Position numbers and translations under genes: made by a program. The notes beneath the pieces are model-generated. The model had not been told where the DNA came from. It searched no databases and saw nothing but the letters and a program-made list of their open reading frames with translations. Below are positions 16,830 through 25,325 of a DNA stretch of 64,000 bases, in pieces (the stretch's first letter is position 1; the number at the start of each line of letters is the position of its first letter). This stretch comes from Antribacter gilvus (lineage in GTDB: Bacteria; Actinomycetota; Actinomycetes; Actinomycetales; Cellulomonadaceae): positions 62,001-126,000 of the forward strand of contig NZ_QXTH01000002.1 of the NCBI RefSeq assembly GCF_003946865.1, in the 5' to 3' direction.

Positions 16830-17288
16830 TCACCAGGCGCGGGCAGTCGACGTCGCGCTCAGCGGGATGCCGCCCCCGTACAGGCCGGTGAACCAGCGGA
16901 GGAGCGGCGGGCGCGCCACCGCGGCGAGCGTGACCCGGGCAGAGCGCCCGTCCGGCGACGACGCCTCGACCACGACAAGCCCGTCCGGGGCCGACGGCGG
17001 CCGCTCGGCGAGGGCCGCCCGGACAGCAGCGCGCACGTCTGCGTCCGACAGGGTGAGGACCGCACCGTCCTGCGGCGTCGCGGTCCCGCCCGCGTAGAAC
17101 GTCTCCGAGGGCATGGCCTGCGCCGCGTCGGCGGCCAGGAGGTCGGCGAGATCGTAGAGACGCTTGCGGTCGAGGTGCACGGCGGTCGCCGAGACGACCA
17201 CGGCCGCGAGCGCCAGGGCGAACGCGGTGAAGGCCGCGGTCAGCAGGAGGATCCGGCCGGACTCGGGGCCGGGTGGCTCGTGGCTCAT
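16830..17288 (-). CDS. TadG-like pilus assembly / helicase-secretion neighbourhood protein
   Basis: 152 residues. One N-terminal membrane segment (about 10-32) follows SGRILLLTAAFTAFALAL, then AVHLDRKRLYDLADLLAADAAQA, the pattern of the Flp pilus-assembly TadE/G-like family. The rest is an extracytoplasmic domain with no recognisable enzyme motif. It is the last gene of the seven-gene tad cluster, and its ATG overlaps the stop of the preceding TadE-like gene. It probably acts as a minor pseudopilin-like or assembly component. Confidence 0.7.
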   Translation of the reverse strand: MSHEPPGPESGRILLLTAAFTAFALALAAVVVSATAVHLDRKRLYDLADLLAADAAQAMPSETFYAGGTATPQDGAVLTLSDADVRAAVRAALAERPPSAPDGLVVVEASSPDGRSARVTLAAVARPPLLRWFTGLYGGGIPLSATSTARAW

Positions 17289-17785
17289 GGCCGCGCCGCC
17301 GCGTAGCGGTCCACGACGCCCACGTGCGCCGACTCCACGGGCACGCTCAGCGGCACCCAGGCCCGGACGGCGGGCGGCACGAGCGGCAGCGGTACCTCCA
17401 GCCGGACGAGCGCCGCCACGTCGCCGCCCGGGGTGAGGCACGTGGGAGCCGAGCACTGGAGCGTGAGGTGCGCTCCGGCGTCGGGCACGGGGAAGCCCTG
17501 GTCGGTGAGGGCGAGGGCCACCGCGGCCTCCGCCCGTGCCGCGCCCTCGGCGCTGGTCTCCGCCGTGACCATCGCGCGAACGGCCTCGCGGGCGGCGCCC
17601 TCGACGGCGAAGGCTGCCGCCTGGACGCGTCCGGCCGTGAGCACCAGGTAGACGAGAGGAACGAGCAGGACGAGCGCGACGCCGAGGAACTCGACCGACG
17701 CGTTGCCGCGGTCGGCGAGCGGGCCGTTCACACCGAGCGGGCCGTTCATACCGGGCCGGCCGCCCATGGCGGGCCGGCCGTTCAC
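17285..17785 (-). CDS. TadE-family pilus protein with repetitive N-terminus
   Basis: About 166 residues. The TadE motif DRGNASVEFLGVALVLLVPLVY holds the single membrane helix, followed by an extracytoplasmic region. The chosen GTG forms a GTGA overlap with the preceding gene and gives an N-terminal leader of repeated NGRP/GGRP/NGPL units; starts at the two ATGs within this leader are also possible. In DNA the leader is a string of imperfect GGGCCGTTCA-like repeats. TadE proteins are minor pseudopilins of Flp pili. Confidence 0.75.
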   Translation of the reverse strand: MNGRPAMGGRPGMNGPLGVNGPLADRGNASVEFLGVALVLLVPLVYLVLTAGRVQAAAFAVEGAAREAVRAMVTAETSAEGAARAEAAVALALTDQGFPVPDAGAHLTLQCSAPTCLTPGGDVAALVRLEVPLPLVPPAVRAWVPLSVPVESAHVGVVDRYAAARP

Positions 17786-18168
17786 GGCGCCTCGTCGAGG
17801 GCGTGACCCCGGACCGTCAACGAGCCGCTCGGCCCCAGGAGCCCGACGACCGGGAGCGGCGCCACCACCGTCACCTCCACGACGGGCAGCCCGTCGCGCG
17901 TGACGGAGCGGGCCGTCACCTCTTCGGCGAAGTCGCCGGACAGGGCGGCGGCGATCAGGGCGCGGGTGCGCGCGACGCCGTCGTCGAGATCCCGGTCCGC
18001 ACGTCCGGCGAGGCGTGCGCCCTCGGCCGCGGCGTCGGTGGTGAGAGAGCGGACGTGAACCGCCAGCGCGACCTGGACCACGCCCAGCAGGAGGGCCAGG
18101 ACCAGGGCGGAGACCATGACGAACTCCGCGATCGCGGACCCGGCGTCCTCGACGGGTGTGGTCCTCAC
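17782..18168 (-). CDS. TadE-family pilus protein
   Basis: 128 residues starting VRTTPVEDAGSAIAEFVMV, with the Glu at the fifth position after the predicted cleavage site as in type IV pilin-like proteins. One membrane helix (about 14-37) precedes a small periplasm-facing domain. Start GTG and the upstream stop overlap (GTGA), as does its own stop with the next gene, so it is translated with its neighbours in the tad cluster. Confidence 0.82.
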   Translation of the reverse strand: MRTTPVEDAGSAIAEFVMVSALVLALLLGVVQVALAVHVRSLTTDAAAEGARLAGRADRDLDDGVARTRALIAAALSGDFAEEVTARSVTRDGLPVVEVTVVAPLPVVGLLGPSGSLTVRGHALDEAP

Positions 18169-18365
18169 CCGGTGACCGAGGCGATGGCCTGCCGGAAGGC
18201 CCCCTCGAGGAGCGGCCCGGCGATTGCCCAGAGCGCGACGACAAGTCCTGCTGTCATGAGGGTCACCAGGACCCAGCCGGGAACGTCGCCCCGCTCGGGG
18301 TCGTCGCCGGGGACTCGCGGTGCGGCCACCTGCCGGTGCTGCTGGGGCATGGTCATCCTGTTCAT
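18165..18365 (-). CDS. Small Flp-pilin-like membrane protein
   Basis: 66 residues: a polar leader of about 28 residues ending ERGDVPGW, then one hydrophobic helix VLVTLMTAGLVVALWAIAG and a short tail. Size, topology and position between tadC and tadE fit the major Flp-type pilin slot in actinobacterial tad clusters, though the usual GAxxxE pilin motif is weak. I chose the ATG seven bases past the tadC stop; a second ATG three codons later is possible. Confidence 0.6.
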   Translation of the reverse strand: MNRMTMPQQHRQVAAPRVPGDDPERGDVPGWVLVTLMTAGLVVALWAIAGPLLEGAFRQAIASVTG

Positions 18366-18372
18366 CGAGGAC

Positions 18373-19284
18373 TCAGAAACCGAGATGGAGCGTGGCCAAG
18401 CTGGGGAAAACAGCAAAACAAATGGTAATCGGCAACAGAAGGAACACAACTGGAACCATCATGAGGACCTCCTTGCGCCCACCGGCCTCGAGCAGCGCGC
18501 GGCGACCCGCCTCCCGGACGTCCTGCGCCTGGGCGCGCAGCACCTCGGCCAGCGGGGTGCCGCGTTCGACGGCCACCACCACACCCTCGGCGAACCGGGT
18601 GAGCGGAGCGAGGCCCGTCTGCTCCGCCATCGCCGTCAGCGCCGCGGACACCGAGGCCCCGGCACGGACGGCGGCGAGCGCCCGTCCCAGCTCGTCCGCG
18701 AGATCGCCGCGCGCGGTGGTGGCCACCCGCTCGATCGCAGCGACCGGGCCTTCCCCAGCGGCGACGGCGAGCGCCAGAAGGTCGGCGACCGTGGGGAACT
18801 CGGCGAGCATCCGTTCCTCCCGCCGCCGGACCCGCTGCGCCAGCACCTGGTCGCAGGCGACGAAGCCCGCCGCACCGCAGAGCAGCACGAGGGCGACGAG
18901 CGGGACCACCGCCGACCCTCGCGTGGCGGCGAGCAGCAGCGCGAGGCCGAGACCGGCGGCCACGCCGAGCACCGACCAGACCAGCTGGCGGGCCCGGAAC
19001 TGGTCGACGCTCTCCCGCGACCCGGCACGGTCGAGCCGACGCCGGACCTGGTCGCGCGGCGAGCCGAACCGTTCCAGGGTGCGCAGGACGGCGGCCGTGA
19101 CGGGGCCGGACCACGAGGCGACCCGCACGTCGGCGCGGAGGAGCGCGGAGGTGGCGTCGCGAGGCCGGAGGTACGGGGCGAGCCGGGCGTCCAGGCGCGG
19201 GCGCCGGGCGTCGAGCCCTGCGAGGACGAGGAGCAGCCCGGCGGCGAGGCCGAGGCCGGCCAGCCCTCCCCAGGCGCCGCTCAT
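18373..19284 (-). CDS. tadC: Type II/IV secretion membrane protein TadC
   Basis: 303 residues with N-terminal and central membrane helices and the T2SSF domain: ERMLAEFPTVADLLALAVAAGEGPVAAIERVA, then GLAPLTRFAEGVVVAVERGTPLAEVL and a C-terminal hydrophobic hairpin MMVPVVFLLLPITICFAVFP. It forms the inner-membrane platform of the Flp pilus with TadB. Its ATG overlaps the tadB stop (ATGA). Confidence 0.88.
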   Translation of the reverse strand: MSGAWGGLAGLGLAAGLLLVLAGLDARRPRLDARLAPYLRPRDATSALLRADVRVASWSGPVTAAVLRTLERFGSPRDQVRRRLDRAGSRESVDQFRARQLVWSVLGVAAGLGLALLLAATRGSAVVPLVALVLLCGAAGFVACDQVLAQRVRRREERMLAEFPTVADLLALAVAAGEGPVAAIERVATTARGDLADELGRALAAVRAGASVSAALTAMAEQTGLAPLTRFAEGVVVAVERGTPLAEVLRAQAQDVREAGRRALLEAGGRKEVLMMVPVVFLLLPITICFAVFPSLATLHLGF

Positions 19285-20138
19285 CGGAGCACCCGCCGCT
19301 CCTCGGGCAGCCGCCCCAGGCGCAGCATGAGCCGGTAGGCGGCTACCGAGCAGGCGGCACCCGCGATCAGCACGGTCACGCCCGCCGCCGAGTCGTAGGC
19401 CCGGGCGGTCTCCGGACGGGTGGCGAGGAACCCGAGCACCACCCAGGGTCCGGCGACCGCGACCCGGGCGCCGTTCACCGTCCAGCTCTGACGTGCCTCG
19501 AGCTCGCCTCGCGTCCTCAGGTCGTCCCGGAGGAAGCCCGACAGGGTGCGCAGGAGCCTGCCCAGGTCGGACCCGCCGACGTCGCGCGTCAGCCGTAGCG
19601 CCTCCGCGATCCGGTCGGCGACGGGGTCGGCGAGCCGGGCCTTGAGCGCGTCGAGGCAGTCGCCGAACCGGCCCGTGGCGCGGTAGTCGCTCGCGAACCG
19701 CTGGAACGGCTCGCGGAGCTCGACCGGGCCCCGGTCGCCGAGCTGCGCCACGGCCTCGGGCAGGGAGAGGCCGGCACGCACGCCGGACGCGAGATGGTCG
19801 ACGACCTCCGGCCAGACCTCTCGCAGGTCGCGGCGGCGCCGACGGGCCCGGGCGCGGACGAGCGCGCCGGGACCGAGCGCGGCCAGGACGGCGAAGCACG
19901 CGGCGATGGCGGGCGACCGGGTGAGGGCGAGGGCCACGAGCAGGACCAGGGCACCCGCCCCGGCGCTGGCCCCGTAGAGCATCGCCGGGGTGATCGAGGG
20001 TGCGCCTGCCTGCACCAGAAGGTCCTGGACCCTGGTGAGCCGGACACCCTGGACCGTGCTGCGCGCCGGGGGCTCCCAGAAGGACCACCACACGCAGAAC
20101 GCTCCCGCGCCGAGGAGGAGACCGACCACCACGCCCAT
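19281..20138 (-). CDS. tadB: Type II/IV secretion membrane protein TadB
   Basis: 285 residues. An N-terminal membrane segment, then the T2SSF domain with EVWPEVVDHLASGVRAGLSLPEAVAQLG and LRLTRDVGGSDLGRLLRTLSGFLRDD, and C-terminal helices. It pairs with TadC as the pilus platform. The ATG shares one base with the tadA stop (TGATG), which indicates coupled translation. Confidence 0.88.
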   Translation of the reverse strand: MGVVVGLLLGAGAFCVWWSFWEPPARSTVQGVRLTRVQDLLVQAGAPSITPAMLYGASAGAGALVLLVALALTRSPAIAACFAVLAALGPGALVRARARRRRRDLREVWPEVVDHLASGVRAGLSLPEAVAQLGDRGPVELREPFQRFASDYRATGRFGDCLDALKARLADPVADRIAEALRLTRDVGGSDLGRLLRTLSGFLRDDLRTRGELEARQSWTVNGARVAVAGPWVVLGFLATRPETARAYDSAAGVTVLIAGAACSVAAYRLMLRLGRLPEERRVLR

Positions 20139-21472
20139 CAGCGCGACGCCCCCTCAGGCTCGGCGAGCAGCGCCAGCAGGTCGATCCCCGCCCGCTCGAA
20201 CCGGTCGGCGCCGGGCGGGAACCCGTCACCGCGCCGGAGCGCACCACCCGCGTCGCGGACGAACAGCGTGGCCGTCTCGATCCGGCCCTCCTCCACGCGA
20301 CCGGTCACCGCGACGATCTCGCCGACCCGGCGACGCCCGCCCCGGTCGACCCCGAGGTGCACCACGACGTCGATCGCCGACGCGACGGTCGGCACCACGA
20401 ACCGGTCGGTCACGTTCTCGCCGGCAAGGAGGGGCAGCGTGGCCATCTTGGCCACGGCTTCCCGGGCAGAGTTGGCGTGCAGGGTGCACATGCCGGGGAT
20501 CCCCGCGTTGAGCGCCACCAGCAGGTCGAACGCCTCGGCCTCCCGTACCTCGCCGATGACGATCCGGTCGGGCCGCATCCGCAGCGCCTCCTTCACGAGG
20601 CGGCGGAGCGGGATCTCGCCCACCCCCTCGAGGCTGGGCGGCCGGCACTGCATCGCGACGTGGTCCCGGACAGGCAGCCGGAGCTCGAAGACCTCCTCGC
20701 ACGACACGACCCGCTCGGACGCCGGGACGGAGCCCGCGAGCGCGTTGAGCATGGTGGTCTTGCCGGCTTGGGTCGCCCCGGCGACGAGCAGGTTGAGGCC
20801 CGCGCGCACGGCCGCGTCGAGGAACGCGGCGGCGTGCGGGGTGAGCGAGCCCAGGCGGACCAGGTCGTCCAGGCGGTTCGCGCGGACCACGTGCTTGCGG
20901 ATGTTGACCGCCAGGTGACGCCGGGTGATGTCGGGGATGACCGCGTGCAGCCGCTCCCCGCCGGGCAGGCACGCGTCCACGAACGGGCTCGACAGGTCGA
21001 GCCGCCGCCCCGACGCCTTGAGCATCCGCTCCACCAGGTCGCGCACCTGCTCGCTGGTCAGGATCGTCGTCGTGAGCTCGGAGACGCCGGCCCGGGCGAC
21101 GAAGACCTGAGCCGGTGAATTGATCCAGATCTCCTCGATCTCCGGGTCGTCGAGGTACTGCTGGAGCGGGCCCAGGCCGCCTACCGCGTCGCCGACCGCC
21201 CGTGCGGCCGCAGCCGGGTCGTCGAGCGGCGGCACCGCGCCGAGCGCCACCCGCTCGGCGTAGTCGCCGAGCGCCTCGTGCACCAGGCTGCGAAAGCCCG
21301 CGCTGTCGCGCGCAGGGTCCAGCCCTCGGCGGCGCACGAGCTCGCGTACCTCGCTCTCGAGCAGCGCGATGCCGCGGGCTCGTGACGCATCCCCCGTCGA
21401 GACGGCCGCGCGCCCGTTCCCGTCGACCCGGACCGGCCGGCGTAGTCCTGTGGGCTCCACCGAAGCGGACAT
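20138..21472 (-). CDS. tadA: CpaF/TadA-type pilus assembly ATPase
   Basis: 444 residues of the type II/IV secretion ATPase family. Walker A is GATQAGKTT near 231-240. The Asp box and Walker B region include RMRPDRIVIGEVREAEAF, and a His box MCTLHANS follows. It powers Flp pilus assembly from the cytoplasm. A GAGGG Shine-Dalgarno stands two bases before the ATG. It is the first gene of the tad run. No TadZ/CpaE gene or prepilin peptidase lies within the window; the divergent neighbour is a MarR gene. Confidence 0.9.
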   Translation of the reverse strand: MSASVEPTGLRRPVRVDGNGRAAVSTGDASRARGIALLESEVRELVRRRGLDPARDSAGFRSLVHEALGDYAERVALGAVPPLDDPAAAARAVGDAVGGLGPLQQYLDDPEIEEIWINSPAQVFVARAGVSELTTTILTSEQVRDLVERMLKASGRRLDLSSPFVDACLPGGERLHAVIPDITRRHLAVNIRKHVVRANRLDDLVRLGSLTPHAAAFLDAAVRAGLNLLVAGATQAGKTTMLNALAGSVPASERVVSCEEVFELRLPVRDHVAMQCRPPSLEGVGEIPLRRLVKEALRMRPDRIVIGEVREAEAFDLLVALNAGIPGMCTLHANSAREAVAKMATLPLLAGENVTDRFVVPTVASAIDVVVHLGVDRGGRRRVGEIVAVTGRVEEGRIETATLFVRDAGGALRRGDGFPPGADRFERAGIDLLALLAEPEGASR

Positions 21473-21656
21473 GGCCCTCCCCCTGAGCGGCGTACTCGGA
21501 TCCCCTGGACGCCCTCCTGCTGGCCGGCGCCGTGACCGACTGTATGAAGGTCCACCGGGATCCGCGCGCCACGATCTGGGATGCCTGTGGATAACGTCCG
21601 GTTCGCGGCGTCGTACTGCTTGTCTCCTCGACAGCCCCCGGTGTTACCGTGCCCGG

Positions 21657-22130
21657 ATGGCGAAGCAGGAGGACCGGACGAGCGTGGTGACGGGGCTGGT
21701 GCGCGCGGCGTTCCTCGTGGACGCGGTGTACGCGGCGTCGGCCCGCGACCACGGCCTCACGCCGCAGCAGGGCCAGCTCCTGTGCGTGCTCCTGCCGCAG
21801 GCGCACGGCATGAGCGACCTGGTCGCCATGCTGGGCCTGGCCAAGTCGAGCCTCACGGGGCTCGTGGACCGCAGCGAGCGCAACGGGTACGTCCGCCGCG
21901 CCCCTGACCCGTACGACACCCGAGCGGTCCGGGTCTCCCTCACGGAGGCGGGCCGGCGGCTCGCCGACGAGTTCTACCGCGACACCTGCCGCCGGGTCGG
22001 CGAGCTCACGGCAGGCCTCGACGCGCCGGACACCGCCGCGCTGGCGCGCCTGCTCGACCGGGTCGTCATCGACAACGAGGTGCCGGAGGTCTTCATGGAT
22101 CCCGGCGACGCCCCGCCCGGCCGGGACTGA
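21657..22130 (+). CDS. MarR family transcriptional regulator
   Basis: 157 residues with the MarR winged helix: LTPQQGQLLCVLLPQAHGMSDLVAMLGLAKSSLTGLVDRSERNGYVRRAPDPYDTRAVRVSLTEAG. The ATG has TACCGT six bases upstream and no Shine-Dalgarno, so it is read as leaderless; the frame stays open far upstream but is unlike the family. An inverted-repeat operator-like region and what looks like the tail of a deleted target gene lie just downstream. The effector is unknown. Confidence 0.85.
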   Translation: MAKQEDRTSVVTGLVRAAFLVDAVYAASARDHGLTPQQGQLLCVLLPQAHGMSDLVAMLGLAKSSLTGLVDRSERNGYVRRAPDPYDTRAVRVSLTEAGRRLADEFYRDTCRRVGELTAGLDAPDTAALARLLDRVVIDNEVPEVFMDPGDAPPGRD

Positions 22131-22138
22131 CTTGTCCG

Positions 22139-22163
22139 TTCGTATCACGAACTATATCGTTCG
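22139..22163. promoter_or_regulatory. Operator-like overlapping inverted repeats after marR
   Basis: TTCGT-ATC-ACGAA is a perfect inverted repeat, and the overlapping CGAAC-TATATC-GTTCG is a second. The region is strikingly AT-rich for this genome and lies nine bases past the marR stop. It resembles a MarR operator over a promoter. Confidence 0.5.
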
Positions 22164-22252
22164 CGCACGGCGGCGGTGCGCCCGACCCCGTGTCGCTGGG
22201 CCGATGGGCCGCGGAGATCGCGCCCGCCGTCCGCGAGGCGACCGCGCACTGA
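22157..22252 (+). pseudogene. 3' remnant of a probable flavin oxidoreductase gene
   Basis: An open stretch of 31 codons with no start ends in TGA and encodes SFAHGGGAPDPVSLG followed by RWAAEIAPAVREATAH. The W-(A/x)-x-E-(I/V)-APAVRE ending resembles the C-terminus of LLM-class (luciferase-like) oxidoreductases. It abuts the MarR operator-like site directly, as if a deletion removed most of a MarR-controlled gene. The identification rests on a short segment. Confidence 0.4.
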
Positions 22253-22283
22253 GGCCCGGGCCCGGCTCGCATAGGGTCGCTCC

Positions 22284-23492
22284 ATGAGCTCGCCCCGCTG
22301 GCAGGACGCCGCCCGCGCTACCGGCCTCCTCGCCCCCGACGGCCGGGTCGCCGCCACGATCTTCGCCGAGATGTCGGCCCTCGCCGCCCGCACGGGCGCG
22401 ATCAACCTGGGTCAGGGCTTCCCGGACGTGGACGGTCCCGACTACGTCAAGGCCGCGGCGATCACCGCCATCCGCGAAGGGCGCAACCAGTACCCGCCGG
22501 GCGACGGCATCCCGGAGCTCCGGCGCGCGATCGCCGACCACCAGGCCCGCCACTACGGCCTCGCCGTGGACCCCGACGCCGAGGTCCTCGTCACGACGGG
22601 GGCGACCGAGGCGATCGCGGCCAGCCTCCTGGCGCTCGTCGGCCCCGGCGACGAGGTCATCACGCTCGAGCCCTTCTACGACTCGCACGCGGCCGGCATC
22701 GCGATGGCCGGGGCCACGCACGTCCGCGTCCCGCTCGTCCCGGACGGCAGCACGTTCCGGCTCGACCTGGACGCCCTGCGCGCCGCCGCCTCGCCCCGCA
22801 CCCGGATGATCCTGGTCAACAGCCCGCACAACCCCACGGGCACGGTCCTCACCCGGGCGGAGCTGGAGGCGGTCGCCCAGGTGGCCCGCGAGCGCGACGC
22901 GGTCGTCCTGACCGACGAGGTCTACGAGCACCTCGTCTTCGACGGCGTCGCCCACGTCCCCGTCGCCACCCTGCCCGGCATGGCGGAGCGCACGCTCACC
23001 GTGTCGTCGTCGGGCAAGACGTTCTCCTTCACCGGCTGGAAGATCGGCTGGGTCCACGGCCCGGCCCACCTGATCACGGCGGTCCGCACCGTCAAGCAGT
23101 TCCTCACCTACACGTCGGGCGCGCCGTTCCAGCCGGCCATCGCCCAGGCCCTGGCCGACGACGACACGCCCCGCGCCCTGGCCTCGTCCCTCGCCTCGCG
23201 ACGGGACCTCCTCCTCGAGGGCCTCGAGACGGCCGGGTTCGGCGTGAGCGTCCCGGCGGGCACGTACTTCGTGGTGGCCGACGGCGGCCCGCTCGGCTTC
23301 GCGGACGGTGCCGACCTGTGCCGCCGCCTCCCGGAGCTGGCGGGGGTGGTCGCGGTGCCGGTGTCCGCGTTCTGCGCGGCCGGCTCCCCCACCGCGGACG
23401 CGTTCCGCTCCCGGATCCGCTTCACGTTCGTCAAGCGGGAGGAGGTCCTGCGTGAGGCGGCGACCCGCCTCGCCCGGCTCTCGCCGAGCTAG
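22284..23492 (+). CDS. Class I/II PLP-dependent aminotransferase
   Basis: 402 residues with fold-type I hallmarks: NLGQGFPDVDGP, NQYPPGDGIPELRRAI, NSPHNPTGTVLT, the PLP-phosphate loop, and the Schiff-base lysine in SSSGKTFSFTGWKIGW near 245. It is closest in pattern to the actinobacterial DapC/kynurenine aminotransferase-like group, so the substrate could be N-succinyl-diaminopimelate or an aromatic amino acid. TAGGGT lies six bases before the ATG (leaderless). Confidence 0.85.
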   Translation: MSSPRWQDAARATGLLAPDGRVAATIFAEMSALAARTGAINLGQGFPDVDGPDYVKAAAITAIREGRNQYPPGDGIPELRRAIADHQARHYGLAVDPDAEVLVTTGATEAIAASLLALVGPGDEVITLEPFYDSHAAGIAMAGATHVRVPLVPDGSTFRLDLDALRAAASPRTRMILVNSPHNPTGTVLTRAELEAVAQVARERDAVVLTDEVYEHLVFDGVAHVPVATLPGMAERTLTVSSSGKTFSFTGWKIGWVHGPAHLITAVRTVKQFLTYTSGAPFQPAIAQALADDDTPRALASSLASRRDLLLEGLETAGFGVSVPAGTYFVVADGGPLGFADGADLCRRLPELAGVVAVPVSAFCAAGSPTADAFRSRIRFTFVKREEVLREAATRLARLSPS

Positions 23493-24293
23493 TCAGCCGA
23501 GCACCAGCGACACGGCGACCGCGAGCATGATCACGGCGATGACGCCGTCGACCACGCGCCATGCGCCGGGCCGCCGGAGCACCGGCGCCAGCAGCCGCGC
23601 GCCGTACCCGAGCCCGAGGAACCAGGCCCAGCTCGCCACGGCCGCACCCCCCGCGAACCACCAGCGCAGGTCGCCGTAGGTGGAGCCGACGCCGCCCATC
23701 AGCACCACCGTGTCCAGGTAGACGTGGGGGTTGAGCCAGGTGAGCGCGAGGGTGGTGCCGACGACGGCACCGACCCGCGCCCGGCCCGGCCTCGCTCCCG
23801 GGACCGGCTCCGCCGAGCGAGGCCTCGCCGAGCTAGGCCCTTGTCCCACGGAGGCCTCAGGAGCGCGAGACAGGCGTTCCCGGCCCCCGTCTCGCGGACC
23901 AACCCCTATCTCGGCGGGGGTGGCGGCGGGGGTGGCGGCGGCGACCGCCTCCGGTGACCCCGGCCCGCCGTCGGGCAGCGCAAGCTCGCTCGTCCCCAGC
24001 CACGCACGGCGGGCGGCGAGCGCGCCGTAGGCGAGCACCACCGCGGCGCCGAGCCAGCGGACCGCCTCGACCACTGCGGGTGCGCCCTGGAGCACGGACC
24101 CGAGCCCGCCCACGCCCGCGGCGACGAGCAGCGTGTCCGACCCCGCGCACAGCGCGACGACGAGCGCGACGTGCGAGCGCTGGAGCCCCTGCCGGAGCAC
24201 GAAGGCGTTCTGCGCGCCGATGGCGACGATGAGCGACATGCAGAACCCGAGGCCGGCGAGCGCGGCGCCGAGCGCGGGGGTGGTAGCGAGCAT
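23493..24293 (-). CDS. LysE/ArgO family amino acid exporter
   Basis: 266 residues, longer than the usual 200-235. The N-terminus LGFCMSLIVAIGAQNAFVLRQGL and the ALTWLNPHVYLDTVVLMGGV segment are LysE hallmarks. A Pro/Ala/Arg-rich insert of about 65 residues (roughly 108-172) fills the cytoplasmic loop between helices 3 and 4. It exports lysine or arginine. TACGGT six bases before the ATG suggests a leaderless transcript. It diverges from the LysR-type gene that probably activates it. Confidence 0.88.
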   Translation of the reverse strand: MLATTPALGAALAGLGFCMSLIVAIGAQNAFVLRQGLQRSHVALVVALCAGSDTLLVAAGVGGLGSVLQGAPAVVEAVRWLGAAVVLAYGALAARRAWLGTSELALPDGGPGSPEAVAAATPAATPAEIGVGPRDGGRERLSRAPEASVGQGPSSARPRSAEPVPGARPGRARVGAVVGTTLALTWLNPHVYLDTVVLMGGVGSTYGDLRWWFAGGAAVASWAWFLGLGYGARLLAPVLRRPGAWRVVDGVIAVIMLAVAVSLVLG

Positions 24294-24348
24294 GGAGCCA
24301 CCGTACGGAACAGCGCGCTATGAAGACCAGCTCATGTTTCTGAACCCG

Positions 24349-24365
24349 ATGAAGGGCTGCTTCAT
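24349..24365. promoter_or_regulatory. Operator candidate between lysE and its LysR regulator
   Basis: A 17-bp perfect palindrome, ATGAAG-GGCTG-CTTCAT, in the 86-bp divergent intergenic region. A T-N11-A core suits LysR-type regulators. It lies 15 bp before the regulator start. Confidence 0.55.
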
Positions 24366-24379
24366 GTTCTACTACAGGA

Positions 24380-25306
24380 ATGCGCTGGGACTCCGCACAG
24401 CTCGAGGCGCTGGCCGCCGTCGTCGCCGAGGGCACGTTCGAGGGGGCGGCGCGCTCGCTGCACGTCACGCCGTCGGCGGTGAGCCAGCGCATCCGCGCGC
24501 TCGAGAACGCCGCGGGGAGCGTCCTGGTCAAGCGGTCCCGCCCGGTCCAGGCGACAGCCACCGGGGAGGTGCTGCTGCGCCTCGCCCGCCAGGTCGAGCT
24601 GCTCGGCGCGGAGGCGGCCGCCGACCTGGGCGGCACAGGCGGCACAGCCGACGCGGGCGACGAGCCCGGGGCGCCCACCTGGTCCACGATCCCTCTCGCG
24701 GTGAACGCGGACTCGCTGGCGACCTGGATCCTGCCCGCGCTCGCCCGCGTGGACGGGGTCTGCTTCGACCTGCACCGCGCCGACCAGGACCACACCGCCG
24801 AGCTCCTCACCCGCGGCCTGGTCATGATGGCCGTGACGTCGCAGGCCGAGCCCGTGCAGGGCTGCTCGTCGGTGCCGCTGGGTGTCATGGCGTACCGGCC
24901 CGTGGCCACGCCCGCCTTCCGGGAACGGTGGCTCCCGGAGGGCCCCACGTCGGCCGCGCTGTCCGCCGCGCCCGTCGTGGTCTTCGACCGGTCCGACGAC
25001 CTGCAGGACCGCTACCTGCGGGGCCGCGGCGCGGCGGGTGCGCCCCGGCACCACGTCCCCAGCTCGGTCGAGTACGTCGAGGCGGTCCGGCTCGGCCTCG
25101 GCTGGGGCATGCTCCCGGAGCTGCAGTCCGGCCCGCTCGTCGCGTCGGCCGACCTCGAGGTCTTCGACCCCGCCGCCGTCCTGCGCGTGGCGCTGCACCT
25201 CCAGCAGTGGCGGCTGCGGTCGGCGGTGCTGGACGCGGTGTCCGCGGCGCTGCGCGCCGAGGCCGTGGACCGCCTCCTGCCGGAGCGCGCCCCGCGCCCC
25301 GCGTAG
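24380..25306 (+). CDS. LysR family regulator (LysG/ArgP type)
   Basis: 308 residues: an N-terminal winged helix (QLEALAAVVAEGTFEGAARSLHVTPSAVSQRIRALE) and a periplasmic-binding-like effector domain. The SAVSQRI recognition helix matches the ArgP/LysG group, which activates a lysine/arginine exporter when those amino acids accumulate. The divergent LysE neighbour supports this. The gene converges on the LCP gene cluster. Confidence 0.87.
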   Translation: MRWDSAQLEALAAVVAEGTFEGAARSLHVTPSAVSQRIRALENAAGSVLVKRSRPVQATATGEVLLRLARQVELLGAEAAADLGGTGGTADAGDEPGAPTWSTIPLAVNADSLATWILPALARVDGVCFDLHRADQDHTAELLTRGLVMMAVTSQAEPVQGCSSVPLGVMAYRPVATPAFRERWLPEGPTSAALSAAPVVVFDRSDDLQDRYLRGRGAAGAPRHHVPSSVEYVEAVRLGLGWGMLPELQSGPLVASADLEVFDPAAVLRVALHLQQWRLRSAVLDAVSAALRAEAVDRLLPERAPRPA

Positions 25307-25325
25307 GACGCCTGCGAGAGGGCCC

